64,000 nt of DNA. Origin: Stenotrophomonas nematodicola. Its GTDB lineage: Bacteria; Pseudomonadota; Gammaproteobacteria; Xanthomonadales; Xanthomonadaceae. The stretch lies in the NCBI RefSeq assembly GCF_009467805.1, contig NZ_WIAY01000001.1, positions 248,001-312,000 on the forward strand, read 5' to 3'. Numbering within the stretch: the first letter of the stretch is position 1; each line of letters opens with the position of its first letter. The position numbers were made by a program, and so were the translations under genes. The notes under the pieces are model-generated. The model had not been told where the DNA came from and searched no databases. It was given only the letters and a program-made list of their open reading frames with translations. Of the stretch, positions 18,740 through 30,693 are shown piece after piece.

Positions 18740-19123
18740 ATGAAATCATCAAACGTCCTTCGCTCCTTCGCGCTCGTCCTCGCGATTGCGGCTGGGCAGT
18801 TCTCCCTGCAGATCGCGCACGCCCACGCCGCGCTGCAGCAGTCCACACCGGCGGCAAATGCGGTGGTGGCTTCGCCGGGCCAGATCGATCTCGTGTTCAA
18901 CGAAACATTGATTCCGCGGGCGTCGCGTCTCAAGTTGCTCATGAAGCACGGCAGTTCCACCATGCCGATCGAGAATTTCACGACCGAGATCGTCAACAAC
19001 GGTAAGACCCTGCGTGCCAAGTTGCCCCAGCCGCTGACTCCGGGCGTCTATACCGTGGAATACCGCGCCGTCGGTGGTGACAACCACCCCATGCCGGGCA
19101 GCTTCAGCTTCACGGTGCGCTGA
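18740..19123 (+). CDS. copC: CopC periplasmic copper-binding protein
   Basis: A 127-residue protein with a Sec signal cleaved around AHA before HAALQQSTPA, which places the conserved N-terminal His of mature CopC. The C-terminal DNHPMPGSFSFTV is the conserved Cu(II)-site strand (DGHPxxGxYSF in relatives). CopC is a beta-barrel copper carrier that works with CopD. The few Met in the Cu(I) site region (LLMKHGSSTMP) fit the family. copD starts 10 bp after its stop. Confidence 0.93.
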   Translation: MKSSNVLRSFALVLAIAAGQFSLQIAHAHAALQQSTPAANAVVASPGQIDLVFNETLIPRASRLKLLMKHGSSTMPIENFTTEIVNNGKTLRAKLPQPLTPGVYTVEYRAVGGDNHPMPGSFSFTVR

Positions 19124-19133
19124 GGAGTCGCGA

Positions 19134-20063
19134 ATGTTCGACCTGTCGGCTTATGCACTGAGATTCCTGGAATACCTTGTCATCATGGTTCTTTTCGGGG
19201 TTCCACTCTTCGGTTGGTACGGGTCGCGTCGATCGGCACTCGCCGACGCCTTGGCCGGGTGGTCACTCATGGGCGTTCTATTGGCGGGTGCCGTAGCCGG
19301 TCTCGTGCTCACCGGGCTCGATGTCGTCTTCAAGACCGCGGGCATCATGGGAATGCCGCTTGCCGAGGTTGATCGCGCATCGCTTGGCTGGTATCTGCTC
19401 GAGACGTCCGCGGGCCGGGCAGCCATGGCGAGAGGCGCGCTGCTGGTCGCCCTGATGTTCGTGCTCGGATGGCATCGTCGCCGCGGGAAGGTGGAGACCG
19501 CCTTCCCGCTGGGGGCGATGCTGGCGGGCGGCGCACTCGCTTCGCTGGCATGGAACGGCCACGCCGCCGCTGGCGAGGGCTTGGCAGGCGCGGTCCGGCT
19601 TGCTGCAGGCATCGTCCATCTTCTCGCGGCAGGCGGCTGGATCGCAGCGGTCCTGATGTTCCTTGCCATGCTGCTGCGCGGCAAAGAGACGAACGGCAGC
19701 GGGCGTCTGCGATCAACGCATGACTTTCTGCATGGTTTTTCGACGCTGGGAACGATCTTCGTTGGTGCGCTCATCGTGTCCGGCATCGCGCACTACGGGG
19801 ATCTCACCGCGTGGTCGTTTTCGGCCCTGTTCCAGAGCACCTACGGGAAGTTGCTGCTGTTCAAACTGGCCCTGTTCGCTGGAATGCTGGGTTTGGGAGC
19901 GCTGCACCGATGGACGCTGGTGCCGCGCTTGGAACGAGCGCTGACCAGCGGAGATCCCGCGCAGGAGGTGCGGGCTTTGCGGCAGAGTGTTACGGCTGAG
20001 GCCGCGCTGGCCATCTTGATCCTGATTGTTGTTTCAGTGCTCGGGACGCTCAGCCCCGAATAG
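19134..20063 (+). CDS. copD: CopD inner-membrane copper protein
   Basis: A 309-residue integral membrane protein from ATG 19134 (GAGGAG just upstream), with about eight hydrophobic helices, as in the CopD/PcoD family thought to import copper from CopC into the cytoplasm or to its inner-membrane targets. Conserved-looking residues include the H in [10 protein letters not shown], the H in [13 protein letters not shown] and the H in SGIAHYGDL. Coupling to copC supports the call. Confidence 0.92.
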   Translation: MFDLSAYALRFLEYLVIMVLFGVPLFGWYGSRRSALADALAGWSLMGVLLAGAVAGLVLTGLDVVFKTAGIMGMPLAEVDRASLGWYLLETSAGRAAMARGALLVALMFVLGWHRRRGKVETAFPLGAMLAGGALASLAWNGHAAAGEGLAGAVRLAAGIVHLLAAGGWIAAVLMFLAMLLRGKETNGSGRLRSTHDFLHGFSTLGTIFVGALIVSGIAHYGDLTAWSFSALFQSTYGKLLLFKLALFAGMLGLGALHRWTLVPRLERALTSGDPAQEVRALRQSVTAEAALAILILIVVSVLGTLSPE

Positions 20064-20124
20064 CTGTGTAACCCGCAATGGCACACTGCCTTGGCAGTCC
20101 ATCCCCACTAAAGCGAGCATCGGC

Positions 20125-22551
<2,427 letters not shown>

Positions 22552-22595
22552 CTTGGATCAATTGCATCGGTTCCAGTAAGAGGTAAGCTCACGCC

Positions 22596-23018
22596 ATGGT
22601 CCGCATCCGCCATCGGAACTTGTTCCAGCGCACCGCCCTCCTCGCGATGGTGGCCCTGCTCTGGTCCCAGTTCGCGCTCGCAGGCCATGGCGATTGCCTG
22701 GATCTCCCAGTCACGCCGGCGGCGTTTGTCGCTGCCGCCACCGACACCCGACACGACCATGGCCACGGCTGCGATGCCGAGCTCCCCTCAGCGAGCAAGG
22801 CAGTGTGCGACGCGCACTGCACCGAGGGTGACATCTCGGCGGACAGTGGGCGCATCCCTTCGATTCCGCCGCTGCTGGCCGAAGCCTGGTTCTCCTGGCT
22901 TGCGATCGCCGCGATTGCGGATGCTGCGCCAGGTGTCACGGCTACATGGGTGGATTCGCCGCCCAGACCCGCCTGGCACCGACCTACCGCCCATCCAGCG
23001 GCACTCCTGCTGATCTGA
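22596..23018 (+). CDS. Small exported Cys/His-containing protein, unknown
   Basis: A 140-residue protein with a Sec signal (ALLAMVALLWSQFALAG). The mature part has scattered Cys and His (GDCL, HDHGHGCD, VCDAHC), then a hydrophobic stretch (AWFSWLAIAAIADAA). I do not recognise the family. It lies just before cusC-like genes, as copL lies before copA, so it could play a similar accessory role in metal-induced expression or periplasmic metal binding. That parallel is inference. Confidence 0.6.
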   Translation: MVRIRHRNLFQRTALLAMVALLWSQFALAGHGDCLDLPVTPAAFVAAATDTRHDHGHGCDAELPSASKAVCDAHCTEGDISADSGRIPSIPPLLAEAWFSWLAIAAIADAAPGVTATWVDSPPRPAWHRPTAHPAALLLI

Positions 23019-23147
23019 TGCCTGGACGCTGACTGCTCCGCACGTCTGTGCGGCGCAGTCCTGTGCGTTCGCGCCGTGGCTGCGTCACGGCATGTGTTCC
23101 TGCCCTCGTCCGAGCGACCTGCGTCGCGTCGGCCCAAGGACACTGAT

Positions 23148-24470
23148 ATGGCATCCCCGTTCGACCGACTGCCGGCCAGGCGCCTGCACCCTCGCCCTCT
23201 GTCCCGCCGTCTGCCACCGCTCCGGCACCTTCTTGCCGGCGTGCTTGCCGGCGCCTTGTGGGCCCTGGCGCTGCCGGTGACCGCCACCGAACCCGTCCCG
23301 GGGCACAGCCTCGAGTCGATCCGCGCCTGGGTTCTGGAACACAACCCGGAATTGCGGGCCATGGACTTCGAGGCCCAGGCCGCCGAAGCACGGATCCAGC
23401 CAGCGGGCGCCCTACCCGACCCGACGGCTTCCCTTGGATTCCGCGGCCTCGATCCGGACAAGCCCTGGCGCTCCGCCGGTGCCGAGCGCGAGGTCAACTA
23501 CGCGCTGCGCCAGCGCCTCCCGCTTTGGGGCAAGCGCGCCCTGGCGCGGACCGCGGCCAGCCAGGACGCGGTCGCGGTCGGACTCGATCGCCTCACCACT
23601 GCGCGCGACTTGCTGGCCGACGCCGAGGCGGCCTACGCACGCTACTGGCATGCCGACCAGGCCGTGGCCGTGCTTGATCGCCGCATCGCCCTGCTCCGCC
23701 AGGTGGAAGAGATGGCCGGCGTGCGCTACGCCCTGGGTCGCGCGGCGCAGCAGGATGCCATCCGCGCCCAGGTCGAGCAGACCAGCCTCCAGCGCGAGCG
23801 GATCGAACGCCTCGCGACCAAGCAGGAGGCGGCCGCCACCTTGAACGCGGTGCTGGGGCGCCGGTCCGATGCACCGCTGGCGACTCCCGACGAGGCGCCG
23901 CGCCTCGCCGTCCACAGCGCCTCGCTTGCCGAGGCACTGGATGACGCCGATGCGCATCCCGCGGTGCGCTCGCAGCAGGCTCGCGCCGAGGCGGCGCGCA
24001 CGAACGTGGTACTGCAGCGTCGCAACCGCTTTCCCGACATCACCCTGGGCGTGGGTGCGATGCAGTTCGGCAACGGCATCGAGAGCACCGAGCTGATGTT
24101 CGAGGTCGAGATCCCGTTCCAGCAGCGTGCCCGCCGCGAGCGCGAGCGCGAATCGCGCCTGCTCGAAGACGCAGCGCTTGCCCGCAGGGACGCCACGCTG
24201 CGGGCCGTCGAGGAACGCGGCGCTTCCGCCTGGTCGCAGTGGACCAACGCGCGCGAGCGTCGCGGACTGATCGAGAACACGCTGCTGCCGCAGGCCGACG
24301 CCACCTGGCAGTCCGCCCTGGCCAGCTACCAGGTCGGTGAAGTCGACTTCGGGACGCTGCTGGAAGCACTCAATGAATGGCAGGGCGCCGACCTCGCACG
24401 GGTCGATGCACTGCGTGACGAACTGTTGGGCGCCGCCGCCGTGCGCGCCATCGAAGGAGAGATCCGATGA
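23148..24470 (+). CDS. cusC: CusC/CzcC-like outer-membrane factor (TolC family)
   Basis: A 440-residue protein from ATG 23148 with AAGGA upstream; a GTG at 23076 would only add a poor N-terminus. It has a basic N-terminus with a signal-like hydrophobic stretch (LLAGVLAGALWALALPVTA), then the long alpha-helical heptad patterns of TolC-family channels (SIRAWVLEHNPELRAM; the second repeat around DAHPAVRSQQARAEAAR). It forms the outer-membrane exit duct of the RND pump encoded next. Its stop overlaps the adaptor start (ATGA). Confidence 0.88.
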   Translation: MASPFDRLPARRLHPRPLSRRLPPLRHLLAGVLAGALWALALPVTATEPVPGHSLESIRAWVLEHNPELRAMDFEAQAAEARIQPAGALPDPTASLGFRGLDPDKPWRSAGAEREVNYALRQRLPLWGKRALARTAASQDAVAVGLDRLTTARDLLADAEAAYARYWHADQAVAVLDRRIALLRQVEEMAGVRYALGRAAQQDAIRAQVEQTSLQRERIERLATKQEAAATLNAVLGRRSDAPLATPDEAPRLAVHSASLAEALDDADAHPAVRSQQARAEAARTNVVLQRRNRFPDITLGVGAMQFGNGIESTELMFEVEIPFQQRARRERERESRLLEDAALARRDATLRAVEERGASAWSQWTNARERRGLIENTLLPQADATWQSALASYQVGEVDFGTLLEALNEWQGADLARVDALRDELLGAAAVRAIEGEIR

Positions 24471-25879
24471 CCCGTGTCCAGACCCTGTCGCTCGCCATCG
24501 GCGTTGCACTCGCCGCCCTCGCCGTCGGCTGGATTGCCGGCCGCGCCACGAACGACTCCCCGACCGCGGGCACGTCGATCGACGGCCCGGCCGCAGAACG
24601 CAAGGTGCTCTATTACCGCAATCCCATGGGCTTGGCGGACACGTCGCCGGTGCCGAAGAAGGATTCGATGGGTATGGACTACGTCCCGGTCTATGCCGAC
24701 GACGCACCGCCGGCGGCACCGGGCACGGTGGTGCTGCCGCCGGACAAGGTGCAGGCGCTGGGCGTGCGCACCGAAGCGGTCAAGCGCGGAGCCCTGTCCG
24801 CTACCGTGCGCACCAGCGGCACGGTCGAGGTCGACGAGACCCGGCAGTACGCGATCGCCCCGCGCTTCGAAGGCTGGGTGGAGCGGCTGTACGCGAACCA
24901 GACCGGCATGCGGGTCAGCGCCGGGCAGCCGCTGCTCTCCGTCTACAGCCCGCAGCTGGCCGCGGCGCAGCAGGAATACCGGCTGGCCGACGAGACCGCC
25001 CGCAGGCTGGCCGGGTCCGATCCCGCGAGCGCGGCGTCGATGGTCCGCCTGCGCGATGCCGCCCGCACCCGCCTGCGCAACTGGGAAATCAGTGACGCGC
25101 AGATGGGCAAGACGGGCCTGGTGCTCACCGCGCCCGCGGACGCGGTCGTGATCGAGAAGCCGGTGGTCCAGGGCGCGCGTTTCGAGCCCGGCGAAACCAT
25201 CCTGCGCCTGGCGGACCTGTCGAAGGTGTGGGTGATCGCCAAGGTGCCGGCGGCGCAGGCCGCGGGTATCCAGCCCGGCCAAACGGCCCGCTTTGAAACC
25301 GTGGCCCTGCCGGGCCAGGTGGCCGAGGGCGAGGTCACCTTCGTGCAGCCCGTCATCGATGCGATGACGCGCACCGTGGATGTGCGCATCGCCCTGCCCA
25401 ACCCCGCTGGCGACCTGCGGCCCGGGCTGTATGGGACGGTGGTGCTGGAGGAGCCGGGGGCTGGACCGGTCCTGACCGTTCCGCGCTCGGCCGTGCTCGA
25501 CAGCGGCACGCGCCAGGTGGTGCTGGTCGAGACCGGCCCTGGCCGCTTCGCACCGCGCGATGTCAGCCTGGGGCGGCGCGGCGGCGATCGCATCGAGATC
25601 CTCGACGGCCTGACCGAGGGCGAGCAGGTCGTGGTCTCCGCCAACTTCCTGATCGACGCCGAAAGCAACCTGCAGTCGGCACTCCAGGGTCTTGAGGGTC
25701 ACACAGGACACGGCGCGCCTTCGGGCACCGCTGAGGATCCACACGCCGGGCACGGCGAGGACGCCGCCGACCCGCACGCAGGTCATGGTGACGAGGCCTC
25801 TGATCCGCACGCCGGTCATTCCATGCCGGCTACCCCGGAAGAGACTCCGCCCGCCCCCACCGGCCACGAGGGGCACTGA
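24467..25879 (+). CDS. cusB: CusB-like RND periplasmic adaptor with HMBD and His-rich tail
   Basis: A 470-residue adaptor. An N-terminal anchor (about 7-25) is followed by a heavy-metal-binding domain (YYRNPMGLADTSPVPKKDSM, about 48-67), the barrel-sandwich and beta-barrel domains (about 85-400), and a C-terminal tail with three DPHAGH units. HMBD-bearing adaptors are typical of Cu/Ag systems, where they pass metal from periplasmic carriers to the pump. It overlaps cusC and is 1 bp from cusA. Confidence 0.92.
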   Translation: MTRVQTLSLAIGVALAALAVGWIAGRATNDSPTAGTSIDGPAAERKVLYYRNPMGLADTSPVPKKDSMGMDYVPVYADDAPPAAPGTVVLPPDKVQALGVRTEAVKRGALSATVRTSGTVEVDETRQYAIAPRFEGWVERLYANQTGMRVSAGQPLLSVYSPQLAAAQQEYRLADETARRLAGSDPASAASMVRLRDAARTRLRNWEISDAQMGKTGLVLTAPADAVVIEKPVVQGARFEPGETILRLADLSKVWVIAKVPAAQAAGIQPGQTARFETVALPGQVAEGEVTFVQPVIDAMTRTVDVRIALPNPAGDLRPGLYGTVVLEEPGAGPVLTVPRSAVLDSGTRQVVLVETGPGRFAPRDVSLGRRGGDRIEILDGLTEGEQVVVSANFLIDAESNLQSALQGLEGHTGHGAPSGTAEDPHAGHGEDAADPHAGHGDEASDPHAGHSMPATPEETPPAPTGHEGH

Positions 25880-25880
25880 C

Positions 25881-28800
25881 ATGCTTGGCCGTCTCGTTGA
25901 ATGGTCGGTGCGCAACGTCTTCCTGGTGCTGCTGATGGCGCTGGCGATTGTCGCCGGTGGCATCTACGCACTGATGAACACGCCGCTGGACGCACAACCG
26001 GATCTGTCGGACGTGCAGGTGATCGTGTTCACGGAGTACCCGGGGCAGGCGCCCCAGGTGGTCGAGGACCAGGTCACCTATCCGCTGACCAGCGCCCTGC
26101 TCGCGACGCCGAAGTCGAAGGACGTCCGCGGCTTCTCGTTCTTCGGCGCCTCCTTCATCTACGTCATCTTCGAAGAAGGCACGGACCTGTACTGGGCGCG
26201 CTCGCGCGTGCTCGAGAACCTCAACGTCGCGTCGAAAAACCTGCCGGCTGGCGTGGCACCGGCACTGGGACCCGACGCGTCCGGCGTGGGCTGGGTCTAC
26301 CAGTACGTGCTGCAGAGCGACCGCCACTCGCTGGACGAGCTGCGCGCGATGCAGGACTGGTACCTGCGTTACCAGCTCACCACCGCGCCCGGCGTGGCCG
26401 AGGTCGCCAGCGTCGGCGGCTTCGTGCGCCAGTACTCGATCACCGTCGATCCGGTCCGGCTGCGCGAGTTCGACATCCCGATTTCACGCGTGTCCGAGGT
26501 GATCGCCGAGAGCAACCGCGACGTCGGCGGCCGCGTGATCGAGATGGCCGAGACCGAGTACATGGTGCGGGGCCGCGGCTACCTGCGCGGTATCGAGGAT
26601 ATCGAGAGCCTGGTTCTGCGCGCCGAAGGGGGCGCACCGGTGCTGATCGGCGACGTCGCCCGGGTCGAACTGGTACCCGATGAGCGCCGTGGCATCGTCG
26701 ACCTGGACGGCGAAGGCGACGTTGTGGGCGGGATCGTCATTGCGCGCTTCGGCGAAAACGCCCTGGCCGTGATCGGGGGGGTGAAGGACAAGATCGCCCA
26801 GCTTGCGAGTGGACTCCCCGAGGGCGTCAGCGTCCAGGCGGTCTACGACCGCTCCGATCTCATCGTGCGCGCGATCAAGACGCTACGCACGACGCTGCTC
26901 GAGGAGAGCCTGATCGTCGCACTGGTGTGCCTGGTATTCCTGTTCCATGCGCGCAGCGCGCTGGTCGCGATCGTCATGCTGCCCGTCGGCGTGCTGATCG
27001 CGGTGATCGCGATGCGCATGCTGGGCATGAACTCCAACATCATGAGCCTGGGCGGCATCGCGATCTCGATTGGCGTGATGGTCGACGCGGCGATCGTGAT
27101 GATCGAGAACGCGCACAAGCACATCGAGCGCTCCGACGGCTCCCGCAGCCGGACCCAGCTGATCATCGATGCCTGTCGCGAGGTCGGGCCGGCGCTGTTC
27201 TTCAGCCTGATGATCATCACCGTCTCGTTCCTGCCCGTGTTCGCCCTGGAGGCTCAGGAAGGTCGCCTGTTCAAGCCGCTGGCCTTCACCAAGACCTTCG
27301 CGATGGCCGGTGGCGCGCTGTTGTCGATCACGCTGGTACCGGTACTCATGCTGCTGTTCGTGCGCGGCAAGATCGTGCCCGAGCACAAGAATCCGGTGAA
27401 CCGGTTCCTGGTTGCGGCCTATCGGCCGGTGATCAACGTCGTTCTGCGGCATCGCATGGCCACAATCATGTTTGCGTTGGCCGCCCTGTTTGCAAGCCTG
27501 TGGCCTGCATCGCGGCTGGGCAGCGAGTTCATGCCAACCCTCAACGAAGGCACGCTGCTGTACATGCCCGCGTCGCTTCCGGGCATGTCGGTGACCAAGG
27601 CCTCGGAGCTGCTGCAGCAGCAGGACCGGATCATCAAGGGCTTCCCGGAAGTGGAGTCGGTGTTCGGCAAGGCGGGCCGTGCCCTGACGGCCACCGATCC
27701 CGCACCGCTGGAGATGTTCGAGACCGTCATCAACCTCAAGCCCGAGGACGAATGGCGGGACGGCATGACCACCGACAAGCTCATCGCCGAGATGGACGCG
27801 GCGCTGAAGTTCCCGGGCGTCGCCAACTCCTGGACGATGCCGATCAAGGCGCGCACCGACATGCTGGCCACCGGCATCCGCACGCCCGTGGGCATCAAAC
27901 TCTTCGGCACGGACCTTGAGCAACTCGACGCGCTGGCCACCGAGATCGAAGCCGTGGTGCGCGAAGTGCCGGGCACGACCAGCGCGTTCGCCGAACGCCT
28001 GACCGGCGCCTACTACCTCGACATCACCCCCGACCTTGGCAGCCTGGCCCAGTACGGCGTCACCCTGGGCGAGGTGCAGAACGTGGTGGCCGCCGCGCTG
28101 GGCGGCGAGATCGTCACCACCATCCTCCAGGGCCGCGAACGCTTCAGCGCGATCGTGCGCTATCCCCGCGAACTCCGCGACGATCCGCACCGGATAGGCA
28201 GCCAAGTCCTTGTGCCGGTGCCCGGCGGCGCCCAGGTGCCGCTGGGCGAACTGGCGCGGATTGAGGTCAGGAAGGGTGCGCCGAGCATCCGCACCGAGAA
28301 CGCGATGCTGGCGGCGTACATCTACGTCGACACCCGAGAGAGCGATCTCGGCCGCTACGTGAAGGCTGCGCAGGAAGCGGTCACCGAGCAGGTGCAGTTC
28401 CCGCCTGGCTACTACGTGACCTGGAGTGGACAGTACGAATACATGCAACGTGCCGCGGAGAAGATGCGTGTCGTCGTTCCGGTGACGCTGGCGCTGATTT
28501 TCCTGCTGCTGTACCTCAACTTCCGCCGTGTCACCGAGTCGCTGATCGTGATGCTGTCGGTGCCCTTCGCACTGGTCGGTGGCATCTGGCTGATGTGGAT
28601 GCTCGACTACAACACCAGCGTCGCGGTGATCGTGGGCTTCATCGCGCTGGCCGGCGTCGCCGCGGAAACCGGCGTGGTGATGCTGATCTACCTCGACCAC
28701 GCACTTGAAGCGCGTGCCGCGCAGAGGCAGGCCGAAGGCCGGGCACTGGATTCACGGGACCTGCGCGAGGCCATCATCGAAGGCGCGGTCGACCGCGTGC

Positions 28801-29030
28801 GCCCGAAGATGATGACCGTGGTCGCGATCATGGCGGGCCTGCTGCCCATCATGTGGAGCAGCGGTACTGGCTCGGAAGTCATGCGCCGAATCGCTGCGCC
28901 GATGGTAGGTGGCATGGTGTCTTCGACCATCCTCACCCTGGTCGTGATCCCGGCGCTGTACTCGCTGATCAAGCAGCGGCAGCTGGCCAGGAAGCCGCAC
29001 CCCTCCTCCGCACTACCCAAGGAGAAGTAG
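25881..29030 (+). CDS. cusA: CusA-type Cu(I)/Ag(I) RND efflux pump
   Basis: A 1049-residue HME-RND pump from ATG 25881; the longer open frame overlaps cusB. TM4 carries SIGVMVDAAIVMIENAHK (D402), the signature of monovalent Cu/Ag pumps, different from the CzcA motif of the first RND gene in this window. Paired methionines used for Cu(I) relay in CusA are plausible (TMPIKARTDM region) but not verified. It completes a cusCBA operon. Confidence 0.95.
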   Translation: MLGRLVEWSVRNVFLVLLMALAIVAGGIYALMNTPLDAQPDLSDVQVIVFTEYPGQAPQVVEDQVTYPLTSALLATPKSKDVRGFSFFGASFIYVIFEEGTDLYWARSRVLENLNVASKNLPAGVAPALGPDASGVGWVYQYVLQSDRHSLDELRAMQDWYLRYQLTTAPGVAEVASVGGFVRQYSITVDPVRLREFDIPISRVSEVIAESNRDVGGRVIEMAETEYMVRGRGYLRGIEDIESLVLRAEGGAPVLIGDVARVELVPDERRGIVDLDGEGDVVGGIVIARFGENALAVIGGVKDKIAQLASGLPEGVSVQAVYDRSDLIVRAIKTLRTTLLEESLIVALVCLVFLFHARSALVAIVMLPVGVLIAVIAMRMLGMNSNIMSLGGIAISIGVMVDAAIVMIENAHKHIERSDGSRSRTQLIIDACREVGPALFFSLMIITVSFLPVFALEAQEGRLFKPLAFTKTFAMAGGALLSITLVPVLMLLFVRGKIVPEHKNPVNRFLVAAYRPVINVVLRHRMATIMFALAALFASLWPASRLGSEFMPTLNEGTLLYMPASLPGMSVTKASELLQQQDRIIKGFPEVESVFGKAGRALTATDPAPLEMFETVINLKPEDEWRDGMTTDKLIAEMDAALKFPGVANSWTMPIKARTDMLATGIRTPVGIKLFGTDLEQLDALATEIEAVVREVPGTTSAFAERLTGAYYLDITPDLGSLAQYGVTLGEVQNVVAAALGGEIVTTILQGRERFSAIVRYPRELRDDPHRIGSQVLVPVPGGAQVPLGELARIEVRKGAPSIRTENAMLAAYIYVDTRESDLGRYVKAAQEAVTEQVQFPPGYYVTWSGQYEYMQRAAEKMRVVVPVTLALIFLLLYLNFRRVTESLIVMLSVPFALVGGIWLMWMLDYNTSVAVIVGFIALAGVAAETGVVMLIYLDHALEARAAQRQAEGRALDSRDLREAIIEGAVDRVRPKMMTVVAIMAGLLPIMWSSGTGSEVMRRIAAPMVGGMVSSTILTLVVIPALYSLIKQRQLARKPHPSSALPKEK

Positions 29031-29144
29031 TGATGGGGCCGTTCAACGCAGGCAGGGACCGACGGCTCATGCAACTGTGGCCGCGAACATCCGTCCGTCC
29101 ACGGCCAATTCGCGCGTTACTGGCTTCGCCCACCGCAAGGCCGG

Positions 29145-29175
29145 TTGACCTGTGTGCGAGACACAGGTCTAGCCT
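29145..29175 (+). promoter_or_regulatory. MerR-type promoter/operator with 19-bp spacer
   Basis: TTGACC (29145-29150) and TAGCCT (29170-29175) are separated by 19 bp, the over-long spacer of MerR-family promoters. The spacer region holds a perfect dyad: GACCTGTGT, GCGAG, ACACAGGTC (29147-29169). It lies 27 bp before the MerR-family start codon. The regulator most likely binds here and drives its own gene and those downstream. Confidence 0.82.
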
Positions 29176-29202
29176 GATCAACACCTCGCCGGGAGCAAGC
29201 CG

Positions 29203-29715
29203 ATGACGACCAAGGAAGAAGTGACGCTGCCGCTGATGACGGTCCGCCAGCTGGCACGGCAGGGCGATGTCACGGTGCATGTGGTGCGCAACTACCTGCG
29301 GCGCGGTCTGTTGCAAGCGGCCACGCATACCGAGGGCGGCTACCAGTTGTTCTCCACCTCGGAGCTCCTTCGCCTGCACTTCATTCGCACGGCGCAACAC
29401 CTTGGCTTCACGCTGGGGGAAATCGAGGAAATCATCCACCACAGCCTGCTGCGACATAGTCCCTGTCCGCTTGTGCGGGACATCATTCGGCGCAGGCTCG
29501 ACGACACCCGCCAACAACTGGACAGGCTGCTCGCCATGCACGGACGAATGGAGCGTGCCATCCACGCCTGGGCGGAGCTTCCGGACTCCATTCCGACTGG
29601 CGATGACGTCTGCGCATTGATCGAATCTGTTGCCGCTGCTGAAGGCGGCGGGTTCGTCAAGTCCACCCCCCGGCGACTTCTTGGACGCCGCCCCACAGAG
29701 GAGAATTTGCCATGA
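29203..29715 (+). CDS. MerR-family metal-type regulator
   Basis: A 170-residue MerR-family protein: winged helix-turn-helix (about 11-60; MTVRQLARQGDVTVHVVRNY), DNA-binding second motif (SELLRLHFIRTAQHLGFTL), and a dimerisation helix (about 95-125). Cysteines C88 and C137 might bind an effector, but the three-Cys set of MerR(Hg) is missing, so the signal is unknown. The upstream dyad with 19-bp spacer supports autoregulation. It is the first gene of a long co-directional run and its stop overlaps the next start. Confidence 0.85.
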   Translation: MTTKEEVTLPLMTVRQLARQGDVTVHVVRNYLRRGLLQAATHTEGGYQLFSTSELLRLHFIRTAQHLGFTLGEIEEIIHHSLLRHSPCPLVRDIIRRRLDDTRQQLDRLLAMHGRMERAIHAWAELPDSIPTGDDVCALIESVAAAEGGGFVKSTPRRLLGRRPTEENLP

Positions 29716-30026
29716 CAGCCTCCAGTCCTGCCCCCTCAGGCTCCCGACGCTGGGTCTTCTGGATCTTCCTGGCGCTGGCCGTGTTCTATCTCGCCGTCGA
29801 GCACCGCGCCCACCTTGGGGGGACGCTTCGCTGGTTGCCCCTGGCCATCCTGCTGCTATGTCCCTTGATGCATGTGTTCATGCACAAGGGGCATGGCGGT
29901 CATGGAGGTTCCGGAAGTCATGGGCGCGACGGCAATGCCGACGACACACCCCATGGCCAGCATGAGAGCCGTAGCAAGCGGGCACTGAACGACGAAACGT
30001 CCGACACCTCGAACGGAGGGCACTGA
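29712..30026 (+). CDS. DUF2933-like small membrane protein
   Basis: A 104-residue protein starting at ATG 29712 (ATGA overlap with the regulator). Two hydrophobic segments (about 14-27 and 39-56) are followed by a Cys-Pro-Leu-Met-His-Val-Phe-Met-His motif and a Gly/His-rich tail (KGHGGHGG). This matches the DUF2933 pattern of small membrane proteins found near copper genes. The tail could bind metal. Function unknown. Confidence 0.75.
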   Translation: MTASSPAPSGSRRWVFWIFLALAVFYLAVEHRAHLGGTLRWLPLAILLLCPLMHVFMHKGHGGHGGSGSHGRDGNADDTPHGQHESRSKRALNDETSDTSNGGH

Positions 30027-30027
30027 C

Positions 30028-30693
30028 ATGCAGGCACCCGACTCCGGCTACGGTCTTTGGCTCCTCGCCGCCATCAACGCCGCGTTCTTCATCTTCTTCG
30101 CCTGGAGCTTCTACAAACCGCTGACCCGTTGGGACTGGCGTGGGTTCGGTATGTTCTCCGCCTTCGTCGTGGCCCTGTTCGCGGAAATGTATGGCTTCCC
30201 GCTGACGCTGTACGTCCTGGGCGGCTGGCTCAGCGCCAACTATCCGCAGGTGGACTGGCTGAGCCATGACGCGGGCCATCTGCTCGAGATGTGGTTCGGC
30301 TGGCGCGCCAACCCGCATTTCGGCCCATTCCACATCGCAAGCTTCGTCCTGATCGGCGGCGGCTTCTGGCTGCTGTCGGCCGCCTGGCCGGTGCTGTATC
30401 GGGCACAGCGTGAAGGCCGGCTCGCCCGCGAGGGCGTGTATGCGCGCATGCGTCACCCGCAGTACGTCGCCTTCCTGCTCGTGCTGACCGGTTTCCTGCT
30501 GCAGTGGCCCACGCTGCTCACGCTCGCCAGCTATCCAGTGCTCGTGTGGGCCTATGCCCGCCTGGCGCGTCGTGAGGAAAAAGACTGCTTGAGCCGCTTC
30601 GGCGACGACTACGTCCGCTACATGCAGGAAGTGCCGGCCTTCATCCCGCGACGCCGGCGCGGCCCCGCTCCATCCCAAGGAGAAACCCGATGA
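30028..30693 (+). CDS. ICMT-like membrane methyltransferase
   Basis: A 221-residue integral membrane protein with about five TM helices and a C-terminal catalytic-type region ([14 protein letters not shown], then [18 protein letters not shown]), as in the isoprenylcysteine carboxyl methyltransferase / phospholipid methyltransferase family. Bacterial members with this pattern are common in metal-resistance clusters, but their substrates are unknown. It starts 2 bp after the DUF2933 gene and overlaps the ATPase start (ATGA). Confidence 0.82.
   Translation: MQAPDSGYGLWLLAAINAAFFIFFAWSFYKPLTRWDWRGFGMFSAFVVALFAEMYGFPLTLYVLGGWLSANYPQVDWLSHDAGHLLEMWFGWRANPHFGPFHIASFVLIGGGFWLLSAAWPVLYRAQREGRLAREGVYARMRHPQYVAFLLVLTGFLLQWPTLLTLASYPVLVWAYARLARREEKDCLSRFGDDYVRYMQEVPAFIPRRRRGPAPSQGETR

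Noticed and set aside
26883..28700. Minus-strand open frame of 605 codons
   Set aside because: Antisense to cusA; His/Arg/Asp-rich composition typical of such shadows.
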